NCBI RefSeq assembly: GCF_014652135.1
Contig: NZ_BMYF01000025.1
Location: forward strand, 352 to 64,351
From: Mongoliitalea lutea
Lineage (GTDB): Bacteria > Bacteroidota > Bacteroidia > Cytophagales > Cyclobacteriaceae
Length of the DNA stretch: 64,000 nucleotides
Direction: 5' to 3'
This document shows, one piece after another, positions 33,311-42,846 of the stretch. The translations under genes and the position numbers were made by a program. How positions within the stretch are numbered: the stretch's first letter is position 1; every line of letters begins with the position of its first letter. The notes beneath the pieces are model-generated. The model saw nothing but the letters and a program-made list of their open reading frames with translations. It ran no database searches and was not told where the DNA came from.

Positions 33311-33961
33311 ATGGAAATTTTCAACAAAAGTATTGCTGCCGAAGTAGCTTCCAAACTCCTAGAAATAGAAGCCATAAGACTTCAACCAGAAAAACCCTTC
33401 ACATGGGCATCCGGATGGAAATCTCCCATCTACTGCGATAACAGGCTGTCTCTCTCCTACCCAGCCATTCGCAAATTGATCAAAGAACACCTATACTCCA
33501 TCATTCAAGAGCGATTTCCAAGTGCAGAAAGCATTGCCGGTGTTGCCACTGCGGGTATTCCTCAAGGTGCATTGATTGCTGATGCTTTAGACTTACCTTT
33601 TTTATATGTAAGATCAAAGCCTAAAGGACATGGAATGGAGAACATGATCGAGGGAAAAGTTACACCCGGACAGAAAGTTGTAGTAGTAGAAGATTTGGTA
33701 TCCACCGGAGGTTCTTCACTTAAAGCTGTTCAGGATCTAAGAAATTCGGGATTTGAGGTATTAGGAATGGTAGCAATCTTTACATATGGATTTGAGGTAG
33801 CTAAAGAGAACTTTGCAGCAGCTAAGGTTCCTTTGATCTGCTTGAGTGATTATTCCTCTATGTTACCACAAGCCTTGGCAAATGACTATATCAATGACGA
33901 AACGCTAGCCTCTTTGGTAGAATGGAGAAAAGACCCAACCATTTGGCAACCAAGACCATAA
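33311..33961 (+). CDS. pyrE: Orotate phosphoribosyltransferase
   Basis: 216 residues. FTWASGWKSPIYCDNRLSLS is the family N-terminal block, and VVVVEDLVSTGGSSLKAV is the PRPP-binding motif. It joins orotate and PRPP to give OMP in pyrimidine synthesis. Alone here, with its stop inside the bidirectional terminator shared with rfbB. Confidence 0.95.
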   Translation: MEIFNKSIAAEVASKLLEIEAIRLQPEKPFTWASGWKSPIYCDNRLSLSYPAIRKLIKEHLYSIIQERFPSAESIAGVATAGIPQGALIADALDLPFLYVRSKPKGHGMENMIEGKVTPGQKVVVVEDLVSTGGSSLKAVQDLRNSGFEVLGMVAIFTYGFEVAKENFAAAKVPLICLSDYSSMLPQALANDYINDETLASLVEWRKDPTIWQPRP

Positions 33962-33990
33962 AAAAAGAGACCGAAAAGGTCTCTTTTTTT
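33960..33990. terminator. Bidirectional terminator overlapping two stop codons
   Basis: AAAAAAAGAGACC and GGTCTCTTTTTTT form a perfect 13-bp stem with a 5-base loop. The left arm includes bases of the pyrE stop and the right arm bases of the rfbB stop, so the whole 27-base gap is terminator. Confidence 0.9.
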
Positions 33991-35044
33991 ATGAACGATC
34001 ACCGTAATGAGCTTCGTAATATTTCTGGTAATTGCCTGAGGTCACATTCTCTAACCAAGACTCGTTACTCAGATACCAATCGATTGTTTTTTCGATCCCT
34101 TCTTCAAATTGCAAGCTAGGTTCCCAGCCCAATTCAGACTGAATCTTGCTGGCATCTATTGCATATCGTAAATCATGGCCTGCACGATCCTTTACAAAAG
34201 TGATTAATTGTTCGGATGTACCCGCTGCTCTACCTAACTTTTCATCCATTTTCTGACACAATAAGCGGACGATATCGATGTTTTTCCACTCATTGAAGCC
34301 TCCAATATTGTAGGTCTCTCCTGCTTTCCCCTGATGAAAAACCACATCAATAGCACGGGCATGATCGACTACATACAACCAATCTCTGATATTTTCACCC
34401 TTTCCATACACCGGTAGGGGCTTGTTATTTCGAATATTGTGAATACATAAAGGAATCAATTTCTCTGGAAACTGATTGGGCCCATAATTATTCGAACAAT
34501 TGGTGATAACAGTCTTTAACTTGTAAGTATTGGCATAAGCCCTTACAAAGTGATCAGAAGAGGCTTTTGAAGCAGAGTAAGGTGACTGAGGATCATATGG
34601 AGTGGTTTCCAAAAAGAAGCCACCATGATCCAAAGATCCGTATACTTCATCCGTGGAAACATGATAAAACAGATGCTCGGAATAATCTTTCCAATACGCT
34701 TTTGCAGTATTCAATAGATTTACCGTACCAATGATATTGGTTTTGACAAAAGCCAAGGGATCTGTAATTGATCTATCCACATGAGATTCAGCTGCCAAAT
34801 GAATGACATCCGTAATTGCATGCGCTTCAAACACCCGCTTAAGCTCGGCTTCATCCAAGATATCTACTTTTTCAAATACATAATTTGGGCAATCCTCTAT
34901 AGATTTGAGATTTTCCAAGTTACCAGCGTAAGTCAGGCAATCAAGATTGACAATTTTATAATCAGGATACTTGTTTACAAACAACTGTACCACATGACAG
35001 CCTATAAATCCAGCTCCTCCGGTAATCAAAATATTTTTTCCCAT
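33989..35044 (-). CDS. rfbB: dTDP-glucose 4,6-dehydratase
   Basis: 351 residues of the extended short-chain dehydrogenase family. [13 protein letters not shown] binds [15 protein letters not shown] and the [12 protein letters not shown] catalytic Tyr-Lys are diagnostic of RmlB, with [10 protein letters not shown] supplying the active Asp/Glu region. It makes dTDP-4-keto-6-deoxyglucose for rhamnose or other deoxysugars, but rfbA, rfbC and rfbD are not in the window. It is the last gene of the minus-strand polysaccharide run, 4 bases after the epimerase. Confidence 0.93.
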   Translation of the reverse strand: MGKNILITGGAGFIGCHVVQLFVNKYPDYKIVNLDCLTYAGNLENLKSIEDCPNYVFEKVDILDEAELKRVFEAHAITDVIHLAAESHVDRSITDPLAFVKTNIIGTVNLLNTAKAYWKDYSEHLFYHVSTDEVYGSLDHGGFFLETTPYDPQSPYSASKASSDHFVRAYANTYKLKTVITNCSNNYGPNQFPEKLIPLCIHNIRNNKPLPVYGKGENIRDWLYVVDHARAIDVVFHQGKAGETYNIGGFNEWKNIDIVRLLCQKMDEKLGRAAGTSEQLITFVKDRAGHDLRYAIDASKIQSELGWEPSLQFEEGIEKTIDWYLSNESWLENVTSGNYQKYYEAHYGDRS

Positions 35045-35048
35045 AACC

Positions 35049-36107
35049 TTAGATATTTACATCATAAAATTCTTTGTACCACTGTACAAATTTAGCAACA
35101 CCTATCTCTACAGATGTTTCGGGCTTGTATCCAGTATCACGCATTAAATCCGATACATCTGCAAAGGTAGCAGGTACGTCGCCCGCTTGTAATGGCAACA
35201 TATTTTTAATTGCTACCTTACCTAGCGCTTTTTCTAAAGCACCTATATAATCCATCAATTCTACAGGATTTGAATTACCAATATTATAAATTTTATATGG
35301 AGCATAAGAACTTCCTGGATCAGGATCTGCACCAGTCCAAGATTCATTTTTTCTCGCTGGTCTATCGGCTACGCGAATAATTCCTTCTACAATATCATCA
35401 ACATAAGTGAAGTCTCGCTTCATTTTACCATGATTGAAAACATCAATTGGATTTCCTTTGGTGATAGCATCTATAAATAAAAACAAAGCCATATCGGGTC
35501 TCCCCCATGGGCCATAGACAGTAAAGAATCTTAAACCCGTGGTTGGCAAGTCAAAAAGATTACTGTAGGTATGAGCCATCAATTCATTAGCTTTTTTAGA
35601 CGCCGCATACAAACTTAAAGGATGGTCCACATTATCGGAAGTTGAAAAAGGCATAGTTTCATTAGCGCCATAAACCGAACTTGATGAAGCATATACCAAA
35701 TGTTTAATCTGATGATGCCTACAACCTTCCAAAATGTTGGTAAAACCAACAATATTGGACTCCACATAAGCAGCTGGATTAATTATTGAATAACGAACTC
35801 CAGCCTGAGCGGCAAGATTAATCACAACATCAAACTTTTCATCGGAAAAAAGCTTAAAAACACCTTCTTTGTCAGCCAAATCCAACTGCACAAATGTATA
35901 ATTTGGATTGGTTACTGAAACAGCTCTTTTGTTAGCTAAAATTTCTTCTTTTTCTATCCCCGCATATGCCAATCTTGCATATTTTAAATTGACATCATAA
36001 TAGTCGTTGATTATATCAAGACCAACAACAATATCTCCTCTTTCTAAAAGTTTATTGGTAACATGAAACCCAATAAATCCGGCAGAACCGGTCACTAAAT
36101 ATTTCAT
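35049..36107 (-). CDS. UDP-glucuronate 4-epimerase-like NAD-dependent epimerase
   Basis: 352 residues: [20 protein letters not shown] binds NAD, and the following [18 protein letters not shown] is characteristic of UDP-glucuronate/UDP-galacturonate epimerases. [14 protein letters not shown] and [13 protein letters not shown] hold the Ser, Tyr and Lys of catalysis. It probably supplies UDP-galacturonate for capsule or LPS. Together with the glycosyltransferase upstream (68-base gap) and rfbB downstream it forms a short polysaccharide operon. Confidence 0.9.
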   Translation of the reverse strand: MKYLVTGSAGFIGFHVTNKLLERGDIVVGLDIINDYYDVNLKYARLAYAGIEKEEILANKRAVSVTNPNYTFVQLDLADKEGVFKLFSDEKFDVVINLAAQAGVRYSIINPAAYVESNIVGFTNILEGCRHHQIKHLVYASSSSVYGANETMPFSTSDNVDHPLSLYAASKKANELMAHTYSNLFDLPTTGLRFFTVYGPWGRPDMALFLFIDAITKGNPIDVFNHGKMKRDFTYVDDIVEGIIRVADRPARKNESWTGADPDPGSSYAPYKIYNIGNSNPVELMDYIGALEKALGKVAIKNMLPLQAGDVPATFADVSDLMRDTGYKPETSVEIGVAKFVQWYKEFYDVNI

Positions 36108-36175
36108 ATACTATCTGTAATAATTTTTTTTACAAATAAACACAAATTGGACGTAAATTCAGCTAAGCAATCGAA

Positions 36176-37342
36176 TTATTGAGAAGGGAGGTATTGGGCT
36201 AACAATCTTTGATATTCTTTCAAAAACAACTCTTGAATTTTTGGTCGATCGTATAGTTCTATAACTTGGGAATACAATCTATCCGCTAAAGTCTGCATAA
36301 ACTCTCGTTTCACATAAGCAAACTCTAATCCTTGCCTTAAAATATCTACATCTTTAGGAGGAAAAACCAAACCGGTTTTTTTGTTTTTAACAATGTCAAT
36401 ATTTCCTGGAATATCTGAACACAAAATAGGAACCTGCATGGCAGCTGCCTCCAATAAAACATTTGGAAATCCCTCTCTGTGAGATGCATGCACAAATAAG
36501 TCTGCAAGTGCCATGTAATGAGCTACATGATCTGTCCAATCTAATTGAATAATTTTAGGATGATCAATTATTTTTCGAAGTACTTCATCTGAAAGAGGAT
36601 TTAAATCCTGCTCAAAGGCTCCCAATAATACCAATTTTGATGAGGAAACTATTTTTGATTGTAGAAAAGCTTCTACCAGTTCCTCAATCCCTTTATCCTT
36701 GACAAGCCGACCTACTGACAAGATAATATATTCATTTTCGGAAGGAGTCATTCTCATGGTAGCTGCTACCAAGTGGTTTTCGGCTAGAGATTTCCTATTA
36801 AATTTTCCTAAATCGATCCCATTCGAAGAACCTTTTCCTATAACCTTCACTTTCTCCGCTGCTACCCATCCATTGTCAACAATCATTTTTTGTAATGAAA
36901 ATGAATTAGGCCAAATCTCAACGGCACATTTATATGTCCACTGCTCTGCTTTTTCCAATAATGCCTTTCTATTTTTTCCTGCTGCCATGTGTGGCAAACC
37001 AGCCAATGTATGAATACGGATTTTGACACCTGCTAGGACTCCAGCAATCATCGCAAGAAGACCTGCTTTGGGTGTATGTGAATGTATAATATCAGGCTTT
37101 TCTTTCTTAAACAACTTATATAGCAGCCACAAGCAATAAAGATCATGGATAGGCGTAATTCTTCTTGTAAATGGAACAACGACATGTCTACAGCCTTCCT
37201 TTTTAACAATTTGAGATATTTCTTTTCCTTCGGCACTTACCATAAGAACCTCCCAACCTTGCTCTTTCATAAATCCCATTTGACCAGAAAGAAGTAGCTT
37301 AAGAGAAATGGGTACTGTTGTAAGACGAATAAGTTTTGGCAT
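36176..37342 (-). CDS. Glycosyltransferase family 4 protein
   Basis: 388 residues from the ATG at 37342; a TTG at 37360 would add six. GT-B fold: N-terminal GQMGFMKEQGWEVLMVSAEG, the DIIHSHTPKAGLLAMIAG acceptor-side block, LSVGRLVKDKGIEELVEAF, and the C-terminal SHREGFPNVLLEAAAMQVPI with the EX7E nucleotide-sugar motif. It adds a sugar to a polysaccharide or lipid carrier. Visibly more AT-rich than neighbours, and bordered upstream by a long AT-rich spacer, which hints at acquisition with the two sugar genes. Confidence 0.9.
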   Translation of the reverse strand: MPKLIRLTTVPISLKLLLSGQMGFMKEQGWEVLMVSAEGKEISQIVKKEGCRHVVVPFTRRITPIHDLYCLWLLYKLFKKEKPDIIHSHTPKAGLLAMIAGVLAGVKIRIHTLAGLPHMAAGKNRKALLEKAEQWTYKCAVEIWPNSFSLQKMIVDNGWVAAEKVKVIGKGSSNGIDLGKFNRKSLAENHLVAATMRMTPSENEYIILSVGRLVKDKGIEELVEAFLQSKIVSSSKLVLLGAFEQDLNPLSDEVLRKIIDHPKIIQLDWTDHVAHYMALADLFVHASHREGFPNVLLEAAAMQVPILCSDIPGNIDIVKNKKTGLVFPPKDVDILRQGLEFAYVKREFMQTLADRLYSQVIELYDRPKIQELFLKEYQRLLAQYLPSQ

Positions 37343-37939
37343 TCTGTCGTTTGAATTCAAAAATCCAAATATAGGATTTAATACAGATAATTTTATGAAC
37401 GTGCAAAAAAAATCATATTACAACTCCTTTTTAATTACTTTAGGAGTAGCGTCAAATATACCTCTTCTTGCTGCATTTCTTGATGATTTTGTTAAATATG
37501 AAGAAAATTATAATCAAAGTCGTTTTGAAAATAATAAAATACCCTCCCTTCTATTCTACATATCAATCATTAAGATCTCAAATACTTTCAAAAATCAAAA
37601 ACTATACCATCAATGAAGAATTAAAATTTCTTCTAATCATTTAATTGAGTTTATGCTTAACTTTTTTTTTAAATATTATAAGAAAACTCAATATAATTCC
37701 CTACAAAAAAATCATGTTCAAAAATTTTATATGCATAAAAATGCATTGAAATATAAAAGGCAACATCAACAGCTTTATGAAAAAAATCAGCTATGACAAA
37801 ATAGTTAAATGATACATAATAAAAACTCAGTTACCCGAAAGTGAACAGATTATTCAATACTTTAATAATTACTATTCCTCCTTATGGATCAAAGAAAATT
37901 AGTTATCTTCAAAGTTTAATTTTCAAACCTATTAAACAC
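37343..37939. other. AT-rich spacer of about 600 bases without a supportable gene
   Basis: The region between the glycosyltransferase and proC is the most AT-rich of the window, with poly-A and poly-T runs (for example near 37671). An open frame of 102 codons (plus strand, 37308-37616) and one extending proC upstream from 37841 exist, but composition is biased and they resemble nothing known, so I treat neither as a gene. It may be the decayed remains of further polysaccharide genes and could hold the promoter of the glycosyltransferase operon. Confidence 0.5.
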
Positions 37940-38743
37940 ATGCTTGAAGGTAAAATAATTGCCATCATCGGATGCGGGAATTTAGGGCTTTCTATCGTCA
38001 ATGGATTGTTAGCTCAAGAATCTCTTGATCCCAATCAACTACATATTACCCGTAGAAATCCCTCTACTATACTTCACTTAAAGGAATTTGGCTTGCATGT
38101 ACATAGTGACAACGTCATGGCCGCTAAAGAGGCTGATATTGTAATTTTAGGAGTTAAGCCTTATAATATTAATGGTATCCTTAAGGAAATACATCCTGTT
38201 CTTCAACCTAACAAGCAGATCATCGTATCTCTTGCTACAGGTATCACCTTGGATGAAATGTTTCAAGTGATTGACAAAAGCACTGTTGCTTTCCGGGCCA
38301 TGCCCAATATAGCGGCAGATATTCAGGAATCCGTCACTTGCATCTGTGGCAGAAATACCAACCAAACTTCCGAACAACTTATCCAATCCCTTTTCAACAG
38401 TATAGGTTTCAGCATCAGCATTGATGAAAACTTAATGGAAGCTGCCACTGTATTGGGTGCTTGTGGTATTGCATACGTTTTACGTTTTATGAGGGCTATG
38501 ATTCAAGGCGGCATACAAATTGGTTTTGATGCCAAAACTGCATCTAAAATTGTCAATCAGACAGTCAAAGGGGCCGCTGAATTAATGATCCAAAAAAATA
38601 TGCATCCAGAAGAGGCTATTGACAAAGTAACTACTCCAAAAGGTTGCACCATCGTAGGACTCAATGAAATGGAACACCAAGGATTCTCTGCTGCCATGGT
38701 TCGTGGTGTCTTGGCTTCTTACGAGAAGATTGAAAAAGATTAG
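37940..38743 (+). CDS. proC: Pyrroline-5-carboxylate reductase
   Basis: 267 residues from the ATG at 37940 (MLEGKIIAIIGCGNLG), which places the NAD(P)-binding motif at the N-terminus as in all family members; an upstream frame from 37841 would add 33 AT-biased residues. ADIVILGVKPYNI, AFRAMPNIAADIQ and the C-terminal VTTPKGCTIVGLNEME (typical TxPGGTT-like helix) are seen. It catalyses the last step of proline synthesis; proB and proA lie at 54-56 kb. Its stop overlaps the stop of the converging PIG-L gene by 4 bases. Confidence 0.93.
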   Translation: MLEGKIIAIIGCGNLGLSIVNGLLAQESLDPNQLHITRRNPSTILHLKEFGLHVHSDNVMAAKEADIVILGVKPYNINGILKEIHPVLQPNKQIIVSLATGITLDEMFQVIDKSTVAFRAMPNIAADIQESVTCICGRNTNQTSEQLIQSLFNSIGFSISIDENLMEAATVLGACGIAYVLRFMRAMIQGGIQIGFDAKTASKIVNQTVKGAAELMIQKNMHPEEAIDKVTTPKGCTIVGLNEMEHQGFSAAMVRGVLASYEKIEKD

Positions 38744-39591
38744 ACTCTAACTTTGTAAAAGTACTCTCGGTCAAAAATGCGTGAATAAACATAGCGTGGC
38801 ACTTGGTCTTTGTATGGTAACAAATCCCTGAATACTTCTTGCTGTGTAGCATGCATTTCCATCATTTCTTCCAATGCCCCAAAATAAGGAGTGGTCCGAA
38901 TAGAAAAATCTGGCATCGGAAGTCCATTTCCTTCTTTGGGGTAATTTCGCTGAAATCCAGGAGCTAATTGCAGGGCAACCTGGATTTGTTTAGGTGAAAG
39001 TGTCACTTGAAATAATTGTTTCACTGGAAAATCAACCTTTCCAATGTTGGTTCGATAATAATTTTCCATCCCTTTGGAAACCATTCGGTGATCTGGATGA
39101 CCATACAAGCCAACTGTAGAGTCGTAGGTAATTACGTAATCAGGCTGGTATTTTTCTACCATTTCTTGAGCTACTCGTTCAAATAATTCTATGGGAAGAT
39201 GTTTCAAACCACTATCCGGATAATCCAAAATCTCCAAGGACTTAGCACCTAAAAATTCAGCTACTTTTTGCATTTCCTTTTTTCGCGCCTCTCCCAATTG
39301 TTCCTGAGCAACCAAGTCTCCCGTCGGTCCATTTTCCCCCTTTGTCAAATAAACCATGTATAACTCGTGACCTTCTTCTTTTAAAAGATTCAAGGTACCT
39401 CCTACAGCAATTTCATCATCCGGATGTGCAAAAAACAAGAGTACTTTTTGAGGAATGGTATTTCCAAATAAAGATTTTTGAACAGGAATACCGGAATCAT
39501 GCAGCAAGCCTCTCCCCCACCAAATGGTACCATAGCTGATCCCGGCTACTACCAAAAAGGAAATGATTAATAAATTGATTAGCAAGCGCAT
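38740..39591 (-). CDS. PIG-L family deacetylase, membrane-anchored
   Basis: 283 residues: an N-terminal hydrophobic anchor (about residues 4-25), then FFAHPDDEIAVGGTLNLL (the HPDDE zinc motif) and YGHPDHRMVSKG (HPDH). The family removes N-acetyl groups from sugars, e.g. GlcNAc derivatives. Followed closely (12 bases) by the Tat-exported isomerase-like gene upstream on the same strand, so the two may be co-transcribed and act on sugars outside the cytoplasm. Confidence 0.88.
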   Translation of the reverse strand: MRLLINLLIISFLVVAGISYGTIWWGRGLLHDSGIPVQKSLFGNTIPQKVLLFFAHPDDEIAVGGTLNLLKEEGHELYMVYLTKGENGPTGDLVAQEQLGEARKKEMQKVAEFLGAKSLEILDYPDSGLKHLPIELFERVAQEMVEKYQPDYVITYDSTVGLYGHPDHRMVSKGMENYYRTNIGKVDFPVKQLFQVTLSPKQIQVALQLAPGFQRNYPKEGNGLPMPDFSIRTTPYFGALEEMMEMHATQQEVFRDLLPYKDQVPRYVYSRIFDREYFYKVRV

Positions 39592-39603
39592 GGTTTACAA
39601 TTG

Positions 39604-40584
39604 TTAAATGAATGTAGCTCCGACCCGTGTGATCAAATCCCGAGTTGCTTTGATGCCTTCTACTTCAGAAAGCTTACTTCCTTCGTATTCAATCCCTATG
39701 TACCCGGTGTATCCTGCATCCTTTACAATTTTGAGCATTCGATCATAGTCAGTTTCTACACAATTGCCATTTTCATCAAAATCATAGCTTTTGGCACTGA
39801 CTCCTTTGGCGAATGGCATCATTTCCTCTACACCTAAATATCGGTCGTATTCCTCTACACATTCACCTCCCCATTCAGAACCATTGGATCTACGGATACA
39901 GAAATTGCCAAAGTCAGGTAAGGTTCCACAATTTTCCATTCCAGTCCCTTGAATAACATCTGCCAACCATTTCCCATTGGAGGAATAACTTCCGTGATTT
40001 TCGACTATTACGTTGATATCAAATGGCTTCGCAAAAGTAGCCAAAGCCCTTAAGCCTTCCACAGCTGCTGAAGCGACTTCCTCTGCCGTCCCCCTTCCAA
40101 ATGCATTGACTCGAATGGAATGACAATCCAAAAACTTTGCAGCTTCCACCCATTTCTTATGATTTTCCACCGCTTCATTGCGAGATGCCTTGTCCACATC
40201 ACCCAAATACCCTTCACCATCAACCATTATCAGTAGGCTTTTGACTCCTTCATCATGAGCCCTTTTTTTCATTTCATTAAGATAAGCCAGGTCCTTAGCC
40301 TTATCTTTAAAAAAAGCATTTACATACTCTACAGCCTCGATTCCTAATTCTTTTTTGGTAAATCCTGCAAAATTTAAATTATCTAAATCTCCAGCAAATA
40401 GCATTTTATGCAATGACCATTGGGCTAGTGATATCTTGAAAAACGGGTTTTTGGAAACTTCTTCCAATTGAACAGAAGAAGTTACTGGCTTACATGATTG
40501 AAGCAATAAAGGGCTAACACTAGCACTAAGACTTAATAGTCCTAAAGACTTCAGAAAAATCCTTCGGTTTGTTGGTGCGTTCAT
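39604..40584 (-). CDS. Sugar phosphate isomerase/epimerase-like TIM-barrel protein, Tat lipoprotein
   Basis: 326 residues. The N-terminus NRRIFLKSLGLLSLSASVSP has the RRxFLK twin-arginine motif and ends LLQSCKP, a lipobox-like cysteine. The rest is an AP endonuclease 2/xylose isomerase-like TIM barrel: EAVEYVN, LLIMVDGEGYLGD, IRVNAFGRG, VIVENHGSYSSNG, LPDFGNFC and YIGIEYEG carry the metal-binding Glu, Asp and His. Exported members of this family are common in Bacteroidota near glycosidases; the substrate is unknown. Confidence 0.86.
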   Translation of the reverse strand: MNAPTNRRIFLKSLGLLSLSASVSPLLLQSCKPVTSSVQLEEVSKNPFFKISLAQWSLHKMLFAGDLDNLNFAGFTKKELGIEAVEYVNAFFKDKAKDLAYLNEMKKRAHDEGVKSLLIMVDGEGYLGDVDKASRNEAVENHKKWVEAAKFLDCHSIRVNAFGRGTAEEVASAAVEGLRALATFAKPFDINVIVENHGSYSSNGKWLADVIQGTGMENCGTLPDFGNFCIRRSNGSEWGGECVEEYDRYLGVEEMMPFAKGVSAKSYDFDENGNCVETDYDRMLKIVKDAGYTGYIGIEYEGSKLSEVEGIKATRDLITRVGATFI

Positions 40585-40615
40585 TTTATGTTTGGGATTT
40601 TTTTGGAATTTAAAA

Positions 40616-40653
40616 CAAAAAAGTCAGTTGACTGCAACAATCAACTGACTTTA
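40616..40653 (-). terminator. Terminator after the TPR protein gene
   Basis: On the minus strand AAAGTCAGTTGA pairs with TCAACTGACTTT around a short loop and a run of T follows. It lies about 60 bases past the stop at 40711. Confidence 0.8.
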
Positions 40654-40710
40654 TTAAAACAAACGTACTTTATTGGGGAAAAGATAAATTAAATATTACT
40701 ATTTAACGTG

Positions 40711-41421
40711 TTATTTGTTCGAATTTCGTAATTCCCTCATGTTTAATTGCGCCATCTCAAAACCCGGTGCCAACTCCAAAGCTTGCATAAATGCAGCCTG
40801 TGCTTCCTCTACATTTTTTTCTGCCATGTAAACTAACCCCTTCAAATTCAGGGCTGCTGCTTTAACACTTACTTCCTGTGTAGTCTCATCCGCTTTGGTG
40901 AAATTCAACATTTCCGTTGATGACTTTGTATCGCGAATTAGCATATTAGCAGAATTAAGCGCTTCTTCATATCTATCTAAGGAAAACTGCATGTAGGCCG
41001 TTTTATATAAAGAGAATAAAGTACCTGTCAGAAGGTAGTGAGATTCAAAATATGGCATAGCACGATCTATAGCACCAATTTGTTCCAAAGAATAACCTGC
41101 TATTTCCAAAGCTGTCACATTTTTATCATTTTTCTCAAGTAAATCCATCGCTACAACAGCTGCAGAAGTAAACTGATTCGTATCAAAGTACAAAGTAGCC
41201 AATAACTCATGAAAGCGTAAATTGGTAGGATTTCGGTCGATCAACTCATATAATTTCATTCTTGCTACGGGTAAATCATTATAGCGCAGAGCCATTTGAT
41301 AAATACGCTGATCCGTTTCATTTCTTTTACGGTTGGTTTCGGTATCTGCTTGTTGCTCCTGAGCAACCAACACCGTACTGCTGAGTAACAGCACAAAAGC
41401 TGATACAAGTAACTTCTTCAT
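40711..41421 (-). CDS. Exported tetratricopeptide-repeat protein
   Basis: 236 residues: signal peptide MKKLLVSAFVLLLSSTVLVAQ, then about four to five TPR-like helical pairs (YNDLPVARMKLYELIDRNPTN, TALEIAGYSLEQIGAIDRA, ALNLKGLVYMAEKNVEEAQA). Such proteins mediate protein contacts in the periplasm; no specific partner can be named. The cca-type gene is 15 bases upstream on the same strand, suggesting co-transcription. Confidence 0.82.
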   Translation of the reverse strand: MKKLLVSAFVLLLSSTVLVAQEQQADTETNRKRNETDQRIYQMALRYNDLPVARMKLYELIDRNPTNLRFHELLATLYFDTNQFTSAAVVAMDLLEKNDKNVTALEIAGYSLEQIGAIDRAMPYFESHYLLTGTLFSLYKTAYMQFSLDRYEEALNSANMLIRDTKSSTEMLNFTKADETTQEVSVKAAALNLKGLVYMAEKNVEEAQAAFMQALELAPGFEMAQLNMRELRNSNK

Positions 41422-41436
41422 ATGTTTCGATTGGTA

Positions 41437-42846
41437 TTAAATGATTCCTTTTTGGGCAGCTAATTTATGCAATAGTTCCAATGCAGCAACTTTATTATTG
41501 TTAATTTGTCCTTCGAGAATGGCTTCTTTGATTTCTTCCTTCAATTCACCTACCAACCTTCCCGGAGGAATCTTGAAAATTTCCATGATTTCTTCTCCCG
41601 AAACAGGTGGCTGAAAATTCCGGACCTGATCTTTTTCCTCTACTTCAACAATCTTTTGTTCGACCTTGTCAAAGTTGGCAAGGATACGTTGAACCTTGTT
41701 ATTGTTTTTGGAAGTTACGTCTGCCCGGCACAATTTCATCAAATCATCTATGGCATCACCAGCATCAAACAAAAGTCTACGAACAGCCGAATCAGTCACT
41801 TTATCAGAGACCAATGCAATCGGACGCAAATGAAGCTTGACTAACTTCTGCACATATTTCATCCGCTCATCCATGGGTAATTTCATGCGTCTGAATATTC
41901 CTGGCGTCATCCGTGCTCCTTTGTCCTCATGTCCATGAAAAGTCCACCCTACTTTTTCATTAAATCGCTTCGTAGGCGGCTTTCCAATATCATGCATAAT
42001 TGCAGCCCAACGCAACCAAAGGTCGTCCGTTGACTCACAAATATTATCCAGAACCTGAAGAGTATGGTAAAAATTATCCTTATGCGACTTATCTCCAACA
42101 GAATTCACTCCTTGTAACTCCACCATTTCAGGAAAAAACTCATGCAGCAATTTTCCTGCAAAGAGCAATTTGAACCCGTATGAGGGTTTGGGAGTCATGA
42201 TTATTTTATTCAATTCATCAATGATCCGTTCACCGGAAATAATCTGAAGCCTAGAAGCACTCTGCATCAATGCATCAAAGGTATCCGAGTGAATATCAAA
42301 ATTCAATTGCGCAGCAAAACGCACTGCACGCATCATGCGCAAAGGATCATCCGAAAATGTAATCATAGGATCCGTAGGCGTACGAATAATCTTTCTTTGA
42401 ATATCTTTCACCCCATCAAATGGGTCAATTAGCACTCCATAAGTACTTTTATTGACCGATATGGCCATAGCATTGATACTAAAGTCTCTCCGCTCCTGAT
42501 CTTCGGCCAAAGTACCATCTTCCACTAAAGGTTTTCGGGAATCAGCACGGTAACTCTCCCTACGGGCACCCACAAATTCGATTTCATAATCATCCAAGCG
42601 GATATTGGCCGTACCAAAATTTTTAAAAACTGATAAAGGCACATGTTGGGAATAACTGGCAGCAACTTGCTCCGCCAAAGCTATACCTGAACCAACACAG
42701 ACAAAATCAATATCCTTGCAAGGTCTTCCCATGATAAAATCCCTCACATAGCCACCAACCACATAGGTCTCTAAGCCCATTTTATCGGCTATCTCACCTA
42801 CCCTTGCAAAGATCTCATGGGACTGAAGTGCTTCTTGATAATTCAT
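41437..42846 (-). CDS. cca: CCA tRNA nucleotidyltransferase / polyA polymerase family with HD domain
   Basis: 469 residues. The nucleotidyltransferase head has VVGGYVRDFIMGRPCKDIDF (GGxVRD and the DxD acids) and RRDFSINAMA; a neck domain DDPLRMMRAVRFAAQLNF follows, then an HD phosphohydrolase domain (IMHDIGKPP, FHGHEDKGA). It adds or repairs the CCA end of tRNA; Bacteroidota normally have this HD-containing type. Overlaps the upstream unknown gene by 4 bases (ATGA), so translation is probably coupled. Confidence 0.92.
   Translation of the reverse strand: MNYQEALQSHEIFARVGEIADKMGLETYVVGGYVRDFIMGRPCKDIDFVCVGSGIALAEQVAASYSQHVPLSVFKNFGTANIRLDDYEIEFVGARRESYRADSRKPLVEDGTLAEDQERRDFSINAMAISVNKSTYGVLIDPFDGVKDIQRKIIRTPTDPMITFSDDPLRMMRAVRFAAQLNFDIHSDTFDALMQSASRLQIISGERIIDELNKIIMTPKPSYGFKLLFAGKLLHEFFPEMVELQGVNSVGDKSHKDNFYHTLQVLDNICESTDDLWLRWAAIMHDIGKPPTKRFNEKVGWTFHGHEDKGARMTPGIFRRMKLPMDERMKYVQKLVKLHLRPIALVSDKVTDSAVRRLLFDAGDAIDDLMKLCRADVTSKNNNKVQRILANFDKVEQKIVEVEEKDQVRNFQPPVSGEEIMEIFKIPPGRLVGELKEEIKEAILEGQINNNKVAALELLHKLAAQKGII

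Noticed and set aside
37308-37616. 102-codon plus-strand frame in the AT-rich spacer
   Set aside because: It overlaps the start of the glycosyltransferase, has AT-biased composition, and resembles no protein I know.
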